Assembly: GCF_004799755.1 (NCBI RefSeq)
Contig: NZ_SLUB01000012.1
Span: 1 to 64,000 of the forward strand
Direction of reading: 5' to 3'
Length of the DNA stretch: 64,000 nt
From: Bacillus timonensis
GTDB taxonomy: Bacteria > Bacillota > Bacilli > Bacillales > Bacillaceae_L
Shown: one piece after another, positions 1-8,976 of the stretch
How the letters are laid out: every line of letters starts with the position of its first letter
Numbering within the stretch: position 1 is the stretch's first letter
Program-made: the position numbers and the translations under genes
Notes under the pieces: model-generated
The model's database searches: none
Seen by the model: only the letters and a program-made list of their open reading frames with translations
What the model was told of the DNA's origin: nothing

Positions 1-304
1 CGAAGAATTCAAAGAAAAATATAAGGAAAGAGCTTGCCAAGAATGGAAAAATGGCGAAATGAAAAATTTCCACGGGTTAGATCGTGCCAGAGGGTACGGT
101 CTAAGAAGCATGTCTTTACAAGCAAAATTAACTGCATTAGCAGTTAATTTAAAGAGGATAGCTAAGATACTATCCTCTAAAAAACCATCTTTCAAGCAAA
201 TAAATGACATTTATTTCAAAAAGGAAGAAAAAACTTTCGTTTTTCTAATTGCAGCATAGTTGTGAAGCTTTTTTATTATAAATATAGGGACTTTTTCAGT
301 GGCT
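1..304 (+). mobile_element. Right end of an IS1182-type insertion sequence (truncated by window edge)
   Basis: The transposase tail (2-259) is followed by a short AT-rich stretch and the sequence AGGGACTTTTTCAGTGGC at about 286-303. I recognise that sequence as typical of IS1182-family terminal inverted repeats. The left end lies outside the window, so completeness cannot be judged. The exact outer boundary, and whether there is a target duplication, cannot be fixed from one end. Confidence 0.6.
2..259 (+). CDS. IS1182-family transposase, C-terminal part
   Basis: The frame is open from the window edge and reads ...FKEKYKERACQEWKNGE, then HGLDRARGYGLRSMSLQAK and LTALAVNLKRIAKIL. This is the conserved C-terminal block of IS1182-family DDE transposases, where the last helix holds an AVNLKRI motif. 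The gene ends with TAG at 257-259. Only about 85 residues of a protein usually near 450-500 aa are visible, so activity cannot be judged. The terminal inverted repeat lies about 30 bases downstream, which supports the reading as the 3' end of the element. Confidence 0.75.
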   Translation, partial: EEFKEKYKERACQEWKNGEMKNFHGLDRARGYGLRSMSLQAKLTALAVNLKRIAKILSSKKPSFKQINDIYFKKEEKTFVFLIAA

Positions 305-312
305 TCGGACGG

Positions 313-367
313 TTCTTGTGGCTCCGCCGTGGCAAATTCCATTACACCCACGGCTCCGCCACAAGAA
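313..367. repeat. GC-rich interrupted inverted repeat beside the IS end
   Basis: The arms TTCTTGTGG (313-321) and CCACAAGAA (359-367) pair over 9 bp. Inside them CCGTGG (327-332) pairs with CCACGG (348-353). The two stems are separated by an internal loop with the identical sequence CTCCG on both sides. The element is far more GC-rich than its surroundings. A second weaker hairpin (GCCTGA 386-391 with TCAGGC 406-411) follows. It may be a small dispersed repeat or a terminator for the transposase; no T-run follows directly. Confidence 0.5.
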
Positions 368-489
368 ATCCCCCTAAACATCAAAGCCTGAGTCCACATT
401 CAGATTCAGGCCTCTTGTGGTAGTTTATGGTATTATTGAGTTATCAAAGAGTCTAACCCTCTATACGAGAGTTATTTTCCATAAAATGG

Positions 490-518
490 TGGGTCGAGGA
501 ACCTGTCCCTCTGACCCA
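490..518 (-). repeat. REP-like palindromic repeat, copy 1
   Basis: Read on the minus strand this is a GGGxC...GxCCC palindrome with the core AGGGACAGGTTCCTCG. It matches copies at 5018-5047 and 13856-13884, both on the plus strand. The outer arms are TGGGTC and GACCCA. It sits just upstream of the ribosome binding site of the response-regulator gene. The three copies share the core GGGACAGGTTC followed by a complementary CCC. Confidence 0.7.
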
Positions 519-536
519 GAAGGAAATGGTGGTAGT

Positions 537-1232
537 GTGTTTAAGATTTTGTTGATCGAAGATGATGTGACGTTGTATAACGAGATTCGGGAGCGTCTGT
601 CTCAGTGGTCGTATGATGTGTACGGAATCAAGGATTTTGGCAATGTAATGAAGGAGTTTACTAGTATACAGCCTGACCTGGTTATTATTGATATTCAATT
701 ACCGAAGTTTGATGGTTTTCACTGGTGCCGGATGATTCGAACGCACTCCAAGGTCCCGATTATTTTTCTGTCATCAAGGGATCATCCAACCGATATGGTG
801 ATGTCGATGCAACTGGGTGCTGATGATTTTGTTCAAAAGCCGTTTCATTTCGATGTCCTGATTGCGAAGATTCAAGCCGTCTTAAGACGAGTTTACAACT
901 ACAGCCTTGAACAGCAAATCCATTTAAAGATTTGGAACGGGTCTTCTATCGATTACGTAAAAAACACCGTGCAAAATGAAGCCGGAACAATAGAGTTAAC
1001 GAAAAATGAAATGTTTATTTTGAAAATCCTAATTGAGCATGTGAACCAAATTGTCAGGCGCGAGGAGCTCATTAAAAGCCTATGGGATGACGAACGTTTT
1101 GTAAGTGACAACACGCTAACTGTGAACGTCAACCGTCTGAGAAAGAGGCTCGAAGAAATTGGACTGGGCCAATATATTGAAACAAAAGTGGGACAAGGGT
1201 ATTTGGCAAGGGAAGAGGTAGGTACGGAATGA
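537..1232 (+). CDS. OmpR/PhoB-type response regulator, BceR-like
   Basis: A cytoplasmic DNA-binding response regulator of about 231 aa. The receiver domain (about 1-118) has the acidic pair D9/D10, the phospho-acceptor D52 in LVIIDIQLP and the conserved K101 in FVQKPF. A winged-helix output domain fills about 135-228. Length and the neighbouring kinase and ABC genes match BceR-type regulators of cell-envelope antibiotic resistance. An ATG frame extends upstream to 417 but runs through the REP element and shows no family similarity. GTG 537 is chosen because homology starts there; an AAGGA lies about 12 bases upstream, a rather long spacing. It overlaps the kinase by four bases (ATGA). Confidence 0.85.
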   Translation: MFKILLIEDDVTLYNEIRERLSQWSYDVYGIKDFGNVMKEFTSIQPDLVIIDIQLPKFDGFHWCRMIRTHSKVPIIFLSSRDHPTDMVMSMQLGADDFVQKPFHFDVLIAKIQAVLRRVYNYSLEQQIHLKIWNGSSIDYVKNTVQNEAGTIELTKNEMFILKILIEHVNQIVRREELIKSLWDDERFVSDNTLTVNVNRLRKRLEEIGLGQYIETKVGQGYLAREEVGTE

Positions 1233-2233
1233 TCAAGAAGTTTCTCGTTGAAAGGCGGAGTTGGATTCTATTTTTCTGTATTGTCCAAGGTCTCATTCTA
1301 TTAATTGGGTACCTTGATTCAACCCTATCATTTCGTTCTATACTCTATATTGTCTTTGTCTTTTTCGTCATTTTTACTTTATTTCTTGTCATTCGTTATA
1401 ATCGTGAATTTTCTTTTTATCAAAACTTAGATGATTGGGACCCGATTGTCGGCATTGATAGTCTTCAAGAAGGAAAGACTCCATTTGAAAAAATGGTAGA
1501 ATCCACTCTCAAACAGCAACATCATTTTTATTTAAGTGAGATAAGCCGTCACGCAACAAGCGTTGAGCAGGAAAAAGATGAGTTATTATCATGGATTCAT
1601 GAAGTGAAGACGCCACTTACAACTATGAAATTAATGATTGAAAGAGTTGAAGATAACAAGTTAAAAGAGCAATTGATGTCGGAATGGCTTCGGGTCCACT
1701 TGCTGCTCGATCAACAATTGCATCAGCGCCGAATCCCATTCATGGAAAATGACCTTTTTATCGAAAAGGTTGATTTGGAAAAGCTCCTTATACCAGAAAT
1801 CCAATCATTAAAATCATGGTGCTTTCAAAAAAGAATCGGTTTTGACATGTCGTTTGAGGTTTCAGAGGTGTACTCTGACGGAAAATGGCTCCAATTTATT
1901 TTACGACAGATCCTAACGAATGCCGTTAAATACAGTGAAAACGCCGATATTGAGATTCGTAGCTATCAAAAAAATGAAACTGTGATTCTTGAAATCCAGG
2001 ATTATGGACGTGGAATAAAAGAGAAAGACCTATCACGCATTTTTGAAAAAGGCTTCACGTCTACAACGGATCATCGTGATCATGCCGCAACGGGCATGGG
2101 GCTTTACCTTACAAAAAATGCGACTAAGCCGTTAAAAATTCATATAGATGTCCAATCTACATATGGAGGGGGTACGATTTTTACGTTGACCTTTCCAAGG
2201 AAAAATGATTTTCTTAAGCTAACAAGCATGTGA
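1229..2233 (+). CDS. Intramembrane-sensing histidine kinase, BceS-like
   Basis: A sensor kinase of 334 aa. Two N-terminal membrane helices (about 11-30 and 36-55) have almost no extracellular loop, the hallmark of BceS-type kinases that sense through their partner transporter. The H box [11 protein letters not shown] places the phospho-histidine at H124. The N box ([12 protein letters not shown]) and G boxes (DYGRGI, GMGLYL) are intact. It would phosphorylate the upstream regulator in response to flux through the downstream ABC transporter. ATG 1229 overlaps the regulator stop, implying coupled translation. The stop codon lies inside a palindrome (2224-2251). Confidence 0.9.
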   Translation: MIKKFLVERRSWILFFCIVQGLILLIGYLDSTLSFRSILYIVFVFFVIFTLFLVIRYNREFSFYQNLDDWDPIVGIDSLQEGKTPFEKMVESTLKQQHHFYLSEISRHATSVEQEKDELLSWIHEVKTPLTTMKLMIERVEDNKLKEQLMSEWLRVHLLLDQQLHQRRIPFMENDLFIEKVDLEKLLIPEIQSLKSWCFQKRIGFDMSFEVSEVYSDGKWLQFILRQILTNAVKYSENADIEIRSYQKNETVILEIQDYGRGIKEKDLSRIFEKGFTSTTDHRDHAATGMGLYLTKNATKPLKIHIDVQSTYGGGTIFTLTFPRKNDFLKLTSM

Positions 2234-2251
2234 CGAAAATGTCACATGCTT
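2224..2251. promoter_or_regulatory. Palindrome at kinase 3' end: candidate BceR-type operator for the ABC genes
   Basis: AAGCATGTGAC (2224-2234) and GTCACATGCTT (2241-2251) form a perfect 11-bp inverted repeat with a 6-base centre. Its core, TGACG-AAAA-TGTCA, resembles the known BceR box TnACA-N4-TGTAA. It lies between the kinase and ABC genes, where BceR-type regulators activate bceAB transcription. A possible -10 (TATGAT, 2298-2303) follows with no good -35, as expected for an activated promoter. The alternative is a transcript hairpin, but no U-tract follows. Confidence 0.55.
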
Positions 2252-2324
2252 TCATGTTTTGTTCGCTGATTCGAAGGAAAAAGCGCCACATCCTGTCTAT
2301 GATAGAGATAAGGAGTTGATAAGA

Positions 2325-3080
2325 TTGAATATATTAGAGGCAAATAAAATAATTAAAACGTACGGAAACAAGTGGAACCGTCAAGAGGTTTTAAAAGGAA
2401 TTGATATAGAGGTAAAAAAAGGCGAGTTCGTTGGGATCATGGGTCCGTCTGGATCTGGTAAAACGACGTTGTTAAACGTGCTTTCATCGATTGACCGTGT
2501 AAGTTCTGGTTCGATTCGCGTTGAGGGTAAGGAATTCACGAGTATGAAGGATAAGGAACTAGCTGAGTTTCGAAAACGTCATCTCGGGTTTATTTTTCAG
2601 GAATACCATCTATTAGATACCTTAACAGTCAAAGAAAATATTATGCTACCATTGACGGTTAATAAGATTTCGCCGAAGGCTGCGCAAATCATGTTTGAAG
2701 ATGTAGCAAAGGAATTAGGCATTTTTGAAGTGAAGGATAAGTACCCAAATGAAATTTCAGGCGGGCAGAAGCAGCGGACTTCAGCAGCGCGAGCTTTCGT
2801 TCACGAACCTAGCATTATTTTTGCGGATGAACCAACGGGTGCGCTTGATTCGAAATCTGCCTCAGACTTACTGAATAAATTAAGTGACTTAAATGAAAAA
2901 CGAGAAGCGACGATTGTCATGGTTACCCATGACCCGCAAGCAGCAAGCTATTGCAGTCGTGTAATTTTTATCAGAGATGGGCAAATCTTTACGAAATTAA
3001 ATCGTGGCGAGGAGAGCAGGCAAGACTTCTTTAACGATATCATTAAGACCCAGGCCGTGTTAGGTGGGGTGGGAGCATGA
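2325..3080 (+). CDS. ABC transporter ATP-binding protein, BceA-like
   Basis: A cytoplasmic ATPase of about 251 aa that pairs with the following permease. It shows Walker [10 protein letters not shown] (about 40-48), a Q-loop (FIFQEYH), a signature written [14 protein letters not shown], Walker [13 protein letters not shown] and a switch histidine in VTHD. This is the MacB/LolD/BceA class. TTG 2325 is chosen because AAGGAG at 2310-2315 is 9 bases upstream; the longer frame from 2259 has no ribosome site and no homology. The product would power target protection or removal of peptide antibiotics from lipid II-cycle intermediates. Specificity cannot be read from sequence. Confidence 0.88.
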   Translation: MNILEANKIIKTYGNKWNRQEVLKGIDIEVKKGEFVGIMGPSGSGKTTLLNVLSSIDRVSSGSIRVEGKEFTSMKDKELAEFRKRHLGFIFQEYHLLDTLTVKENIMLPLTVNKISPKAAQIMFEDVAKELGIFEVKDKYPNEISGGQKQRTSAARAFVHEPSIIFADEPTGALDSKSASDLLNKLSDLNEKREATIVMVTHDPQAASYCSRVIFIRDGQIFTKLNRGEESRQDFFNDIIKTQAVLGGVGA

Positions 3081-5014
3081 GCTTTAGAAGCCTCATCTTT
3101 CGAAATTTAGTAAAGAACATCAAAAACTATTACTTATATGTGTTTGCGCTTATTTTTAGTGTCTCGTTGTATTTTGCTTTTGTGACGCTACAGTATGATC
3201 CAGCGATGGATGTAACAGAGGGTTCAGTTAAAGGGGCTGCAGCGATGAAAGCTGCGTCCGTCATGCTAATTGGCATTGTCACGGTCTTTCTCGTCTATGC
3301 CAATACCTTGTTTATTAAGCGTCGTGGTAAGGAAATTGGCTTGTTCCAGCTTGTTGGAATTTCAAAAAGAAAGACGTTTTGGATTTTAAGTGTTGAAAAT
3401 ATGATTCTGTACTTTGGTTCGATGGGCATTGGAATCTTTCTCGGATTTGTTTCCTCGAAACTCGTGATGATGATTCTTTTGAAAATCATTGGGATTGATG
3501 AGGTTGCAAGATTGCGATTTTCAACAGAAGCACTCGTTCAAACCTTGATTGTGTTTGCTGCGATTTATATAGTGATCATGTTGTTGAACGCGTTGTTTAT
3601 TAAAAGGCAGCAAATATTATCATTGTTCCACAGCACTTCTACATCTGAAGAGCGAAAACGGAAAGTCTCTATCCTCGAAGTCATTATGGGGATTCTCGGA
3701 CTTGCACTTATCATCTTTGGCTATTATCTATCAACTAAATTATTTGATGGGCAGTTTACGATGATGGAGCAAATGTTTATGGTGATGATAGTGATTCTAG
3801 CGTCAGTGATCATCGGAACGTATTTCTTTTACAAGGGCTCCATCCGGTTTATTTTTAATCTAATTCGTAAAAAGGATAACGGTTATTTGTCGGTGAATAA
3901 AGTGTTATCATTATCCTCCATTATGTTCCGAATGAGATCGAATTCGGTGTTGCTAACTGTAATCACCACCGTGTCTGCATTGGCACTCGGGCTGTTATCG
4001 CTCACTTACATTTCGTATTATTCTGCTGAAAAAGCAGCGGGTGAGGCTGTCGTGAATGATTTTTCGATTCCGAATGAGGAGCGGGCAAACCAATTTACTG
4101 ATTTGCTGGATGATGCGAACATAAGCTATAAGAAGACTAAGATTGATTTGATGAATGTAAAAACGGATCTATCAAATGTCATAGATATGGAAGAATCAGA
4201 GATGCTGGATCTCACAGCTCCAATGACGGTTGTATCGGACCGTTTTGTTAAGGATATTGATGTGGCTGAAAATGAATCGGTGTTCGTAAATAGCAACTCA
4301 GCCATCCAAGCATTCATGACCTTTAAAACGGGAACTTTTACCATGTCCGGAAAAACCAAAACTTTCGAGTTGAAATATGTTAAGTATGAGGATATACGTT
4401 TGCTTCCATTGCGATTAACAGGCGGAGGATTCCCAGTTGCGGTTGTCGATGACAAGGTGTACCAGCAATTAGCAGCAGATGTTGATCCAGAAGTGTTTAA
4501 TGAATTTCCTGTCTATGTCGGAATTGATATCGACAAAAGGTCTGAGCTACAAGAAGCCAATCAACTTTTCAATGACCTTGAAATTGGTCAGTGGGCTGGG
4601 CATGAGTCACAGCTAGATACGTTTACGAAGCAAAAAATGAATATGGGCTTCATGATGTTTATCGTCGGATTTCTCGGATTAACTTTCTTAATTACATCGG
4701 GTTGCATCCTCTACTTCAAACAAATGGATGAAGGCGAGGAGGAAAAAGGCAGTTACACGATATTACGTAAACTAGGGTTTACAAGAACGGATTTATTAAA
4801 CGGAATCAAGGCGAAACAATTGTTTAACTTTGGCATTCCGTTAATCGTTGGGTTATGCCACAGCTATTTTGCCGTAAAATCAGGATGGTTCTTCTTCGGA
4901 ACCGAGCTATGGACACCGATGATCATCGTCATGGTGTTCTATACACTGCTCTACTCCATCTTCGGAATTCTATCCGTAATGTACTATAAAAAGTTGATTA
5001 AAGAAGCGTTGTAA
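3077..5014 (+). CDS. ABC transporter permease, BceB-like (FtsX family)
   Basis: An integral membrane protein of 645 aa. Its layout is that of BceB-type permeases: an N-terminal helix, a group of helices around residues 55-250 and a helix near 290-310. A large extracellular domain (about 320-525) is followed by three C-terminal helices with an FtsX-like motif. The extracellular domain is the known drug-sensing region of the family. It overlaps the ATPase gene by four bases. Together with the regulator and kinase it forms a complete Bce-type detoxification module against peptide antibiotics; the exact ligand (bacitracin, nisin or another) is unknown. A REP copy and terminator follow. Confidence 0.88.
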   Translation: MSFRSLIFRNLVKNIKNYYLYVFALIFSVSLYFAFVTLQYDPAMDVTEGSVKGAAAMKAASVMLIGIVTVFLVYANTLFIKRRGKEIGLFQLVGISKRKTFWILSVENMILYFGSMGIGIFLGFVSSKLVMMILLKIIGIDEVARLRFSTEALVQTLIVFAAIYIVIMLLNALFIKRQQILSLFHSTSTSEERKRKVSILEVIMGILGLALIIFGYYLSTKLFDGQFTMMEQMFMVMIVILASVIIGTYFFYKGSIRFIFNLIRKKDNGYLSVNKVLSLSSIMFRMRSNSVLLTVITTVSALALGLLSLTYISYYSAEKAAGEAVVNDFSIPNEERANQFTDLLDDANISYKKTKIDLMNVKTDLSNVIDMEESEMLDLTAPMTVVSDRFVKDIDVAENESVFVNSNSAIQAFMTFKTGTFTMSGKTKTFELKYVKYEDIRLLPLRLTGGGFPVAVVDDKVYQQLAADVDPEVFNEFPVYVGIDIDKRSELQEANQLFNDLEIGQWAGHESQLDTFTKQKMNMGFMMFIVGFLGLTFLITSGCILYFKQMDEGEEEKGSYTILRKLGFTRTDLLNGIKAKQLFNFGIPLIVGLCHSYFAVKSGWFFFGTELWTPMIIVMVFYTLLYSIFGILSVMYYKKLIKEAL

Positions 5015-5017
5015 GAC

Positions 5018-5047
5018 GGGGACAGAGGGACAGGTTCATCGTCCCAG
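5018..5047 (+). repeat. REP-like palindromic repeat, copy 2
   Basis: The sequence GGGGACAGAGGGACAGGTTC followed by ATCGTCCCAG begins four bases after the permease stop codon. The inner arms GGGAC (5027-5031) and GTCCC (5041-5045) pair. With copy 1, in opposite orientation, it brackets the Bce-type module. Confidence 0.7.
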
Positions 5048-5089
5048 GTGCTACAGTCTTTAATTGATTGGCTACTGATATATTAAAGG

Positions 5090-5122
5090 GCCGATTCCTT
5101 GTATCCGGGAAATCGGCTTTTT
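5090..5122 (+). terminator. Rho-independent terminator of the Bce-type operon
   Basis: GCCGATT (5090-ish) pairs with AATCGGC, and the stem is followed by TTTTT. It lies about 75 bases after the permease stop. Confidence 0.8.
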
Positions 5123-5161
5123 GTGTTGAGGTTAAATAAAGTTGTTGATGTTTTTGTAAGC

Positions 5162-5310
5162 ATGAAGACCATTCCGAGCGAAAGCCGCACTCGAAAAGTC
5201 CTTCATAAGGTCGATGAAGACCACATTCATCCGAATCACACTATCAAACAGGTTCTCATAAGCGTAATAGGAACTACATCCAGTAAAAGCCGACTGGTTT
5301 TATTACGGTC
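5162..5310. repeat. Degenerate hairpin tandem array, same family as the one near 24.5 kb
   Basis: The best unit (about 5197-5222) is a 25-base hairpin with outer arms GTCCTTCAT and ATGAAGACC around AAGGTCG. A half unit (ATGAAGACC, 5162-5170) precedes it. A decayed unit (GGTTCTCATAAGCGTAATAGG) begins at 5251, and a further decayed unit lies near 5290. The spacing is about 53 bases. An apparent 72-codon frame across this stretch is a by-product of the repeats. No gene is visible here. Confidence 0.65.
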
Positions 5311-5321
5311 ATGCTAAATAA

Positions 5322-5354
5322 ACAAAAAAGTGTTCAGATTAGCACAGAACACTT
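5322..5354 (-). terminator. Terminator of the dehydrogenase/permease genes
   Basis: On the minus strand AAGTGTTC pairs with GAACACTT and is followed by TTTTTTG. It is positioned just after the stop of the minus-strand dehydrogenase. Confidence 0.75.
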
Positions 5355-5374
5355 TCCCGTTAAATAGTAACTGA

Positions 5375-6208
5375 TTACGCTTTTGGTTTCTCTTTTCCCA
5401 TAGAGTCAAATAATTGTGTAGAAGATAATGCATTGAATGGCATAGATACATTATGTTTAATTCCTTGGTTGTAAGTCGCGATTAGGTCTTTTAGAAGAAC
5501 AGATAATGCCGTTTCTGCTGTCCACTCAGAGACATCGCTCCAATTTCTAACAACCCAGCTATCACCAGTACTTACTTTTAATAGGTTTAAAATCTCTTCT
5601 TCAGGTAAGTTATAATGTTTACCTAATTTAAGTCCTTCAGCCACTGCGTTCATGTTAACACCAAGAATCATGTTATTCACTAATTTTGCGACTTGGCTGT
5701 TACCAGGTTCGCTACCGTAGTAGAATGTGTTAGAACCGATGGCGTCAAAGTAAGGTTGGAAAGACTTCACGATTTCTTCTGAACCTGCTGTCATAATGGA
5801 TAATGTACCAGCTTGAGCACCTGAAGCACCACCGCTTACCGCAGCGCTAATTAATGTCAAATCGCTTTCGCTTTCAACTTTTTGTCCTAATTCATTCATT
5901 GTTTGAGGATCAAGTGTACTCATGACAATGACTGTTTTATTTTTTGGCTGTGCAGATAAAAGACCATTTTCACCAAAAATGACATCAACATTTTGGGCAT
6001 AGTCACGAACCATTGAGATAATTGCTTCGTCAGCTTGTTCTGCCACTTCTTTTAACGTATCTACCATTGAAAATCCAGCAGCTTCTGCTTTCTCATAGAC
6101 ACCTTTATAAGCGTCATACCCGATTACTTCAAAACCAGCTTTCTTTAAATTAACTGCCATTGGAAAGCCCATTGTTCCTAATCCTACAAATCCAATTTTT
6201 TTACTCAT
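5375..6208 (-). CDS. NAD(P)-dependent beta-hydroxyacid dehydrogenase (HIBADH/GarR family)
   Basis: A cytosolic oxidoreductase of 277 aa that reversibly oxidises a small 3-hydroxy acid such as 3-hydroxyisobutyrate or tartronate semialdehyde/glycerate. The Rossmann motif GFVGLGTMG (7-14) is N-terminal. The substrate motif AAVSGGASGAQAG (about 122-134) and the catalytic lysine K175 in QVAKLVNNM are present. It is slightly shorter than the usual 285-300 aa, mainly at the C-terminus. It sits 87 bases downstream of the GntP permease on the same strand, so it probably acts on the imported acid. Its exact substrate cannot be assigned. Confidence 0.85.
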   Translation of the reverse strand: MSKKIGFVGLGTMGFPMAVNLKKAGFEVIGYDAYKGVYEKAEAAGFSMVDTLKEVAEQADEAIISMVRDYAQNVDVIFGENGLLSAQPKNKTVIVMSTLDPQTMNELGQKVESESDLTLISAAVSGGASGAQAGTLSIMTAGSEEIVKSFQPYFDAIGSNTFYYGSEPGNSQVAKLVNNMILGVNMNAVAEGLKLGKHYNLPEEEILNLLKVSTGDSWVVRNWSDVSEWTAETALSVLLKDLIATYNQGIKHNVSMPFNALSSTQLFDSMGKEKPKA

Positions 6209-6295
6209 GATAAATTCCTCCTAGATGATTAATATTTATTACAAAAAGTACTTTTAAATAAAGTTCTTATTGTCCCGATTTCCTAGAATTAGATA

Positions 6296-7615
6296 TTAAG
6301 CTAAACCTAAGATTGTCATGATGACAATAACAGCCATTGCAATCCAGTGGGTAACACTTATACTAATAAATCCATTTTTGAAAGTGTCTTTCATAGTTAA
6401 ACCTGTTATATTGTTAAAGATAATCAAAAATCCTGAGTAAGGAACAATTGATAAAGCACCAGAGCCGATTGCGATTGCACGGTGAACCGTTTCAGGGTCT
6501 AATCCCATTTCTAAATAGATTGGCGCAAAATTCGCAACTGAAATACCGATTGCACCAACAGCTGAAGCAGTGATACCACCGATAAGGCCTGTCCCAATCA
6601 TTAACGAAAGGACGGGAGGTCCAGGAATGGATTGAATCAATTGGAATACACCCTTAAACGCAGGAACACTTGTCGCAATGCTACCAAAAGCAATTGTACT
6701 ACCAGTAGTGATTGTTGATGATAACGATTCGTTAGCACCTTGATTCAATACTTCTTTTTGCTGCGCAATCTGATTACGGAATAATAGTGCACTCAATACA
6801 ATCGCAGCAATGAGTGCGACAATAATGATGTTACTCACAGTACTAAAGAGTAATATGATGCCTAATAACACAATGATCGGCAGTAAACTGACAATGAATG
6901 ATGGAAGTTCACGTTTAGATGCCTCATCATCACTTTCAACCTTATCATTTACATGAAACGTCTCGTTTTTACGCAAGCTTCTGGATAACGAGAATTTCAT
7001 AAACACCAGTATAAAGATAACTGCTACGATGGAAGTGACGATTCCGAGCAACGGAGCAGCCGTTAATGTGGTTCCCAATGCCGTTGAAGGGACGACATTG
7101 TGTAAGGAAGGTGCTCCAGGCAACATCGTCATCGTGAACGTTGAAGTCCCACCAAATACAGGGATGGTCACTAATTTCCACGAAAGATTAAGTTCTTTAA
7201 AAATCGGTTTAGCCATGGGAATTAATGCAAAAATGATGACAAATACATTAATACCACCGTACGTAAGAATGGCAGAAATAATAAATAATGCCACTAATGC
7301 GTTATACGGATTCTTGGTTCCGACCACAGACAATACTTTATTTGCAATTGAAACCGTCGCACCACTTTTATCCATGTATTTCGCTAATATAGAACCTAGT
7401 AAGAAAATAGCGAAGTTTGATGCAATAAACCCAGCAAGAGACGTCATATACGAATTTTCCTTGCCGAATACGGTTTCAAGTATCGGTACATCGTTAAATA
7501 GCAACACAACAATCGTCGCTATTGGTGCGGCCACGATGATATTGAACTTTTTAATAATAAAGAGAATGATTGTTAATATACCTAACAAGATCCCCAATAT
7601 ACCTAATATATCCAT
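6296..7615 (-). CDS. GntP-family permease (gluconate/hydroxyacid:H+ symporter type)
   Basis: A membrane protein of 439 aa with about 12-13 hydrophobic helices. It shows GntP-family features: the N-terminal LGILLGILTIILFIIKK segment, a conserved MTMLPGAPSLHNVVP region near 165-180, and a C-terminal block around SVANFAPIYLEMG and SGALSIVPYSG. The family imports gluconate and related hydroxyacids. Transcription with the dehydrogenase and divergence from a LysR regulator suggest a small catabolic unit for an unidentified hydroxy acid. ATG 7615 has only a modest upstream purine run. No kinase or aldolase for the pathway is nearby. Confidence 0.85.
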   Translation of the reverse strand: MDILGILGILLGILTIILFIIKKFNIIVAAPIATIVVLLFNDVPILETVFGKENSYMTSLAGFIASNFAIFLLGSILAKYMDKSGATVSIANKVLSVVGTKNPYNALVALFIISAILTYGGINVFVIIFALIPMAKPIFKELNLSWKLVTIPVFGGTSTFTMTMLPGAPSLHNVVPSTALGTTLTAAPLLGIVTSIVAVIFILVFMKFSLSRSLRKNETFHVNDKVESDDEASKRELPSFIVSLLPIIVLLGIILLFSTVSNIIIVALIAAIVLSALLFRNQIAQQKEVLNQGANESLSSTITTGSTIAFGSIATSVPAFKGVFQLIQSIPGPPVLSLMIGTGLIGGITASAVGAIGISVANFAPIYLEMGLDPETVHRAIAIGSGALSIVPYSGFLIIFNNITGLTMKDTFKNGFISISVTHWIAMAVIVIMTILGLA

Positions 7616-8023
7616 TTTAATTTCCCCTTTATTCTCTAGCTGTTTAGGACAATAAGTAAGTATCTATTATATTGAAAATCTACTACCTTAAACCCCTTGT
7701 TTTCATCATATTTTGGTTTTGCGAACTAGTAATAACCCCCTTAAAAGTATTTTGGTTTTGTAACCTGAACTTAAAAACTGTTTAATTCAAGAATCTTGAA
7801 TTAAAGATAAATTTACTCTAACAAATAATAATGTAACTGATATTTTTGTATAAGTAAAATGAATTAAAACTATAAAACCTATGCATTTTATCTATACAAC
7901 AACGTTGACACCCATAAAACTTTGGTTTGTTGATAGCTGCGAAAATTTGTACAAAATTCTACATATAGCTAAAATGAATATTATCGATACTAATCATGAA
8001 ACGAATCTATAAGGAGTCGAACA
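7616..8023. promoter_or_regulatory. Divergent control region between GntP permease and LysR gene
   Basis: This 408-base AT-rich region has no gene. It contains a 13-base direct repeat, TATTTTGGTTTTG, at 7709-7721 and 7748-7760 (39 bases apart). A related TTTGGTTTG occurs near 7921. Divergent LysR-type regulators normally bind here, so these repeats are candidate binding sites for the LysR protein or another factor. No clear T-N11-A palindrome stood out. Confidence 0.45.
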
Positions 8024-8908
8024 ATGGATACGAAGCAATTATATTATTTTATTGAAGTGGCAAAGCAAAAAAGCTTTACAGGAGCAGCACAGGCTCTGTG
8101 TTTATCTCAACCAACCATAAGCAAAATGGTTAGAAATCTTGAAGACGAGTTGGAAGTAGAACTTATTGATCGTTCAGCGAAGAAAATAGAATTAACAGTT
8201 GCAGGAGAAATTGTATATGAGGAAGGAAAAAAGATTTTGGAGAAGATTGATGACTTATCTTCGCTTTTAGATGACATGATGAATTTGAAAAAAGGAAAGC
8301 TGAAAATAGGGGTTCCTCCTCTTATTGGTTTTTTATTTTTTCCGAAAATCATAAAAGGATTTCAAGATTTATATCCCAATATTTCGATACAATTAGTAGA
8401 AAATAGTGCATTAAAAATAAAGGAAGCGGTTCAAGAGGGAATACTTGATTTGGGTGTAGCTGCAATCCCTGTTGAGGAAGATGAATTTGATGTGATACCT
8501 ATTGTAGAGGAGGAGATGGTTTTGTTTGTTCATTCTTCTCATCCTCTTGCAAATAGAGATCAGATTTCCTTATTGGAACTAAAAGACGAATCATTTGTCC
8601 ATTTTCAAGATGATTCTACCCTCTATCAGCAAGTCATGCAGGAGTGCATAAATGCAGGGTTTCGTCCCCATGTTACGTACCAAAGTATTTACTGGGATTT
8701 TATCACGGAGATGGTGAAGCAGAACCTTGGCGTCTCCATTTTTCCTCAATCCCTTGCAATTAGAGTAGACCAAGATATCATTAAAGCGATTCCTATCGTT
8801 AATCCAACCATCATCTGGAAGATAGGCATTATTTTAAAGAAAGATAAATATGTTTCCTTTGCTGCAAGAGAAATGGTTTCCTATATTTGTTCTTTAAAAG
8901 ATGGGTAA
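8024..8908 (+). CDS. LysR-family transcriptional regulator
   Basis: A DNA-binding regulator of 294 aa. The N-terminal winged helix-turn-helix (about 1-60) has the family pattern FTGAAQALCLSQPTISKMV. The C-terminal effector domain (about 90-290) is a periplasmic-binding-protein fold. A good AAGGAG lies upstream of ATG 8024. It is divergent from the GntP permease and dehydrogenase genes and is the obvious candidate regulator of them, with the imported acid or a product as co-inducer. Overall it resembles the CidR/YwbI branch, but I could not confirm that by alignment. Confidence 0.88.
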   Translation: MDTKQLYYFIEVAKQKSFTGAAQALCLSQPTISKMVRNLEDELEVELIDRSAKKIELTVAGEIVYEEGKKILEKIDDLSSLLDDMMNLKKGKLKIGVPPLIGFLFFPKIIKGFQDLYPNISIQLVENSALKIKEAVQEGILDLGVAAIPVEEDEFDVIPIVEEEMVLFVHSSHPLANRDQISLLELKDESFVHFQDDSTLYQQVMQECINAGFRPHVTYQSIYWDFITEMVKQNLGVSIFPQSLAIRVDQDIIKAIPIVNPTIIWKIGIILKKDKYVSFAAREMVSYICSLKDG

Positions 8909-8976
8909 CGAAATTATCCTCACTCCTCTTTTTCGTGCTAAAATGAGAACAAAAGGATAGAGTCGCGGAGGAAAAT

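Noticed and set aside
5099-5317. A 72-codon plus-strand frame
   Set aside because: It lies entirely across the operon terminator and the decayed hairpin array, with no ribosome site and no protein-like pattern.
7029-7655. A 208-codon plus-strand frame
   Set aside because: It is an antisense shadow of the GntP permease gene; the translated product has no recognisable domain and no ribosome site.
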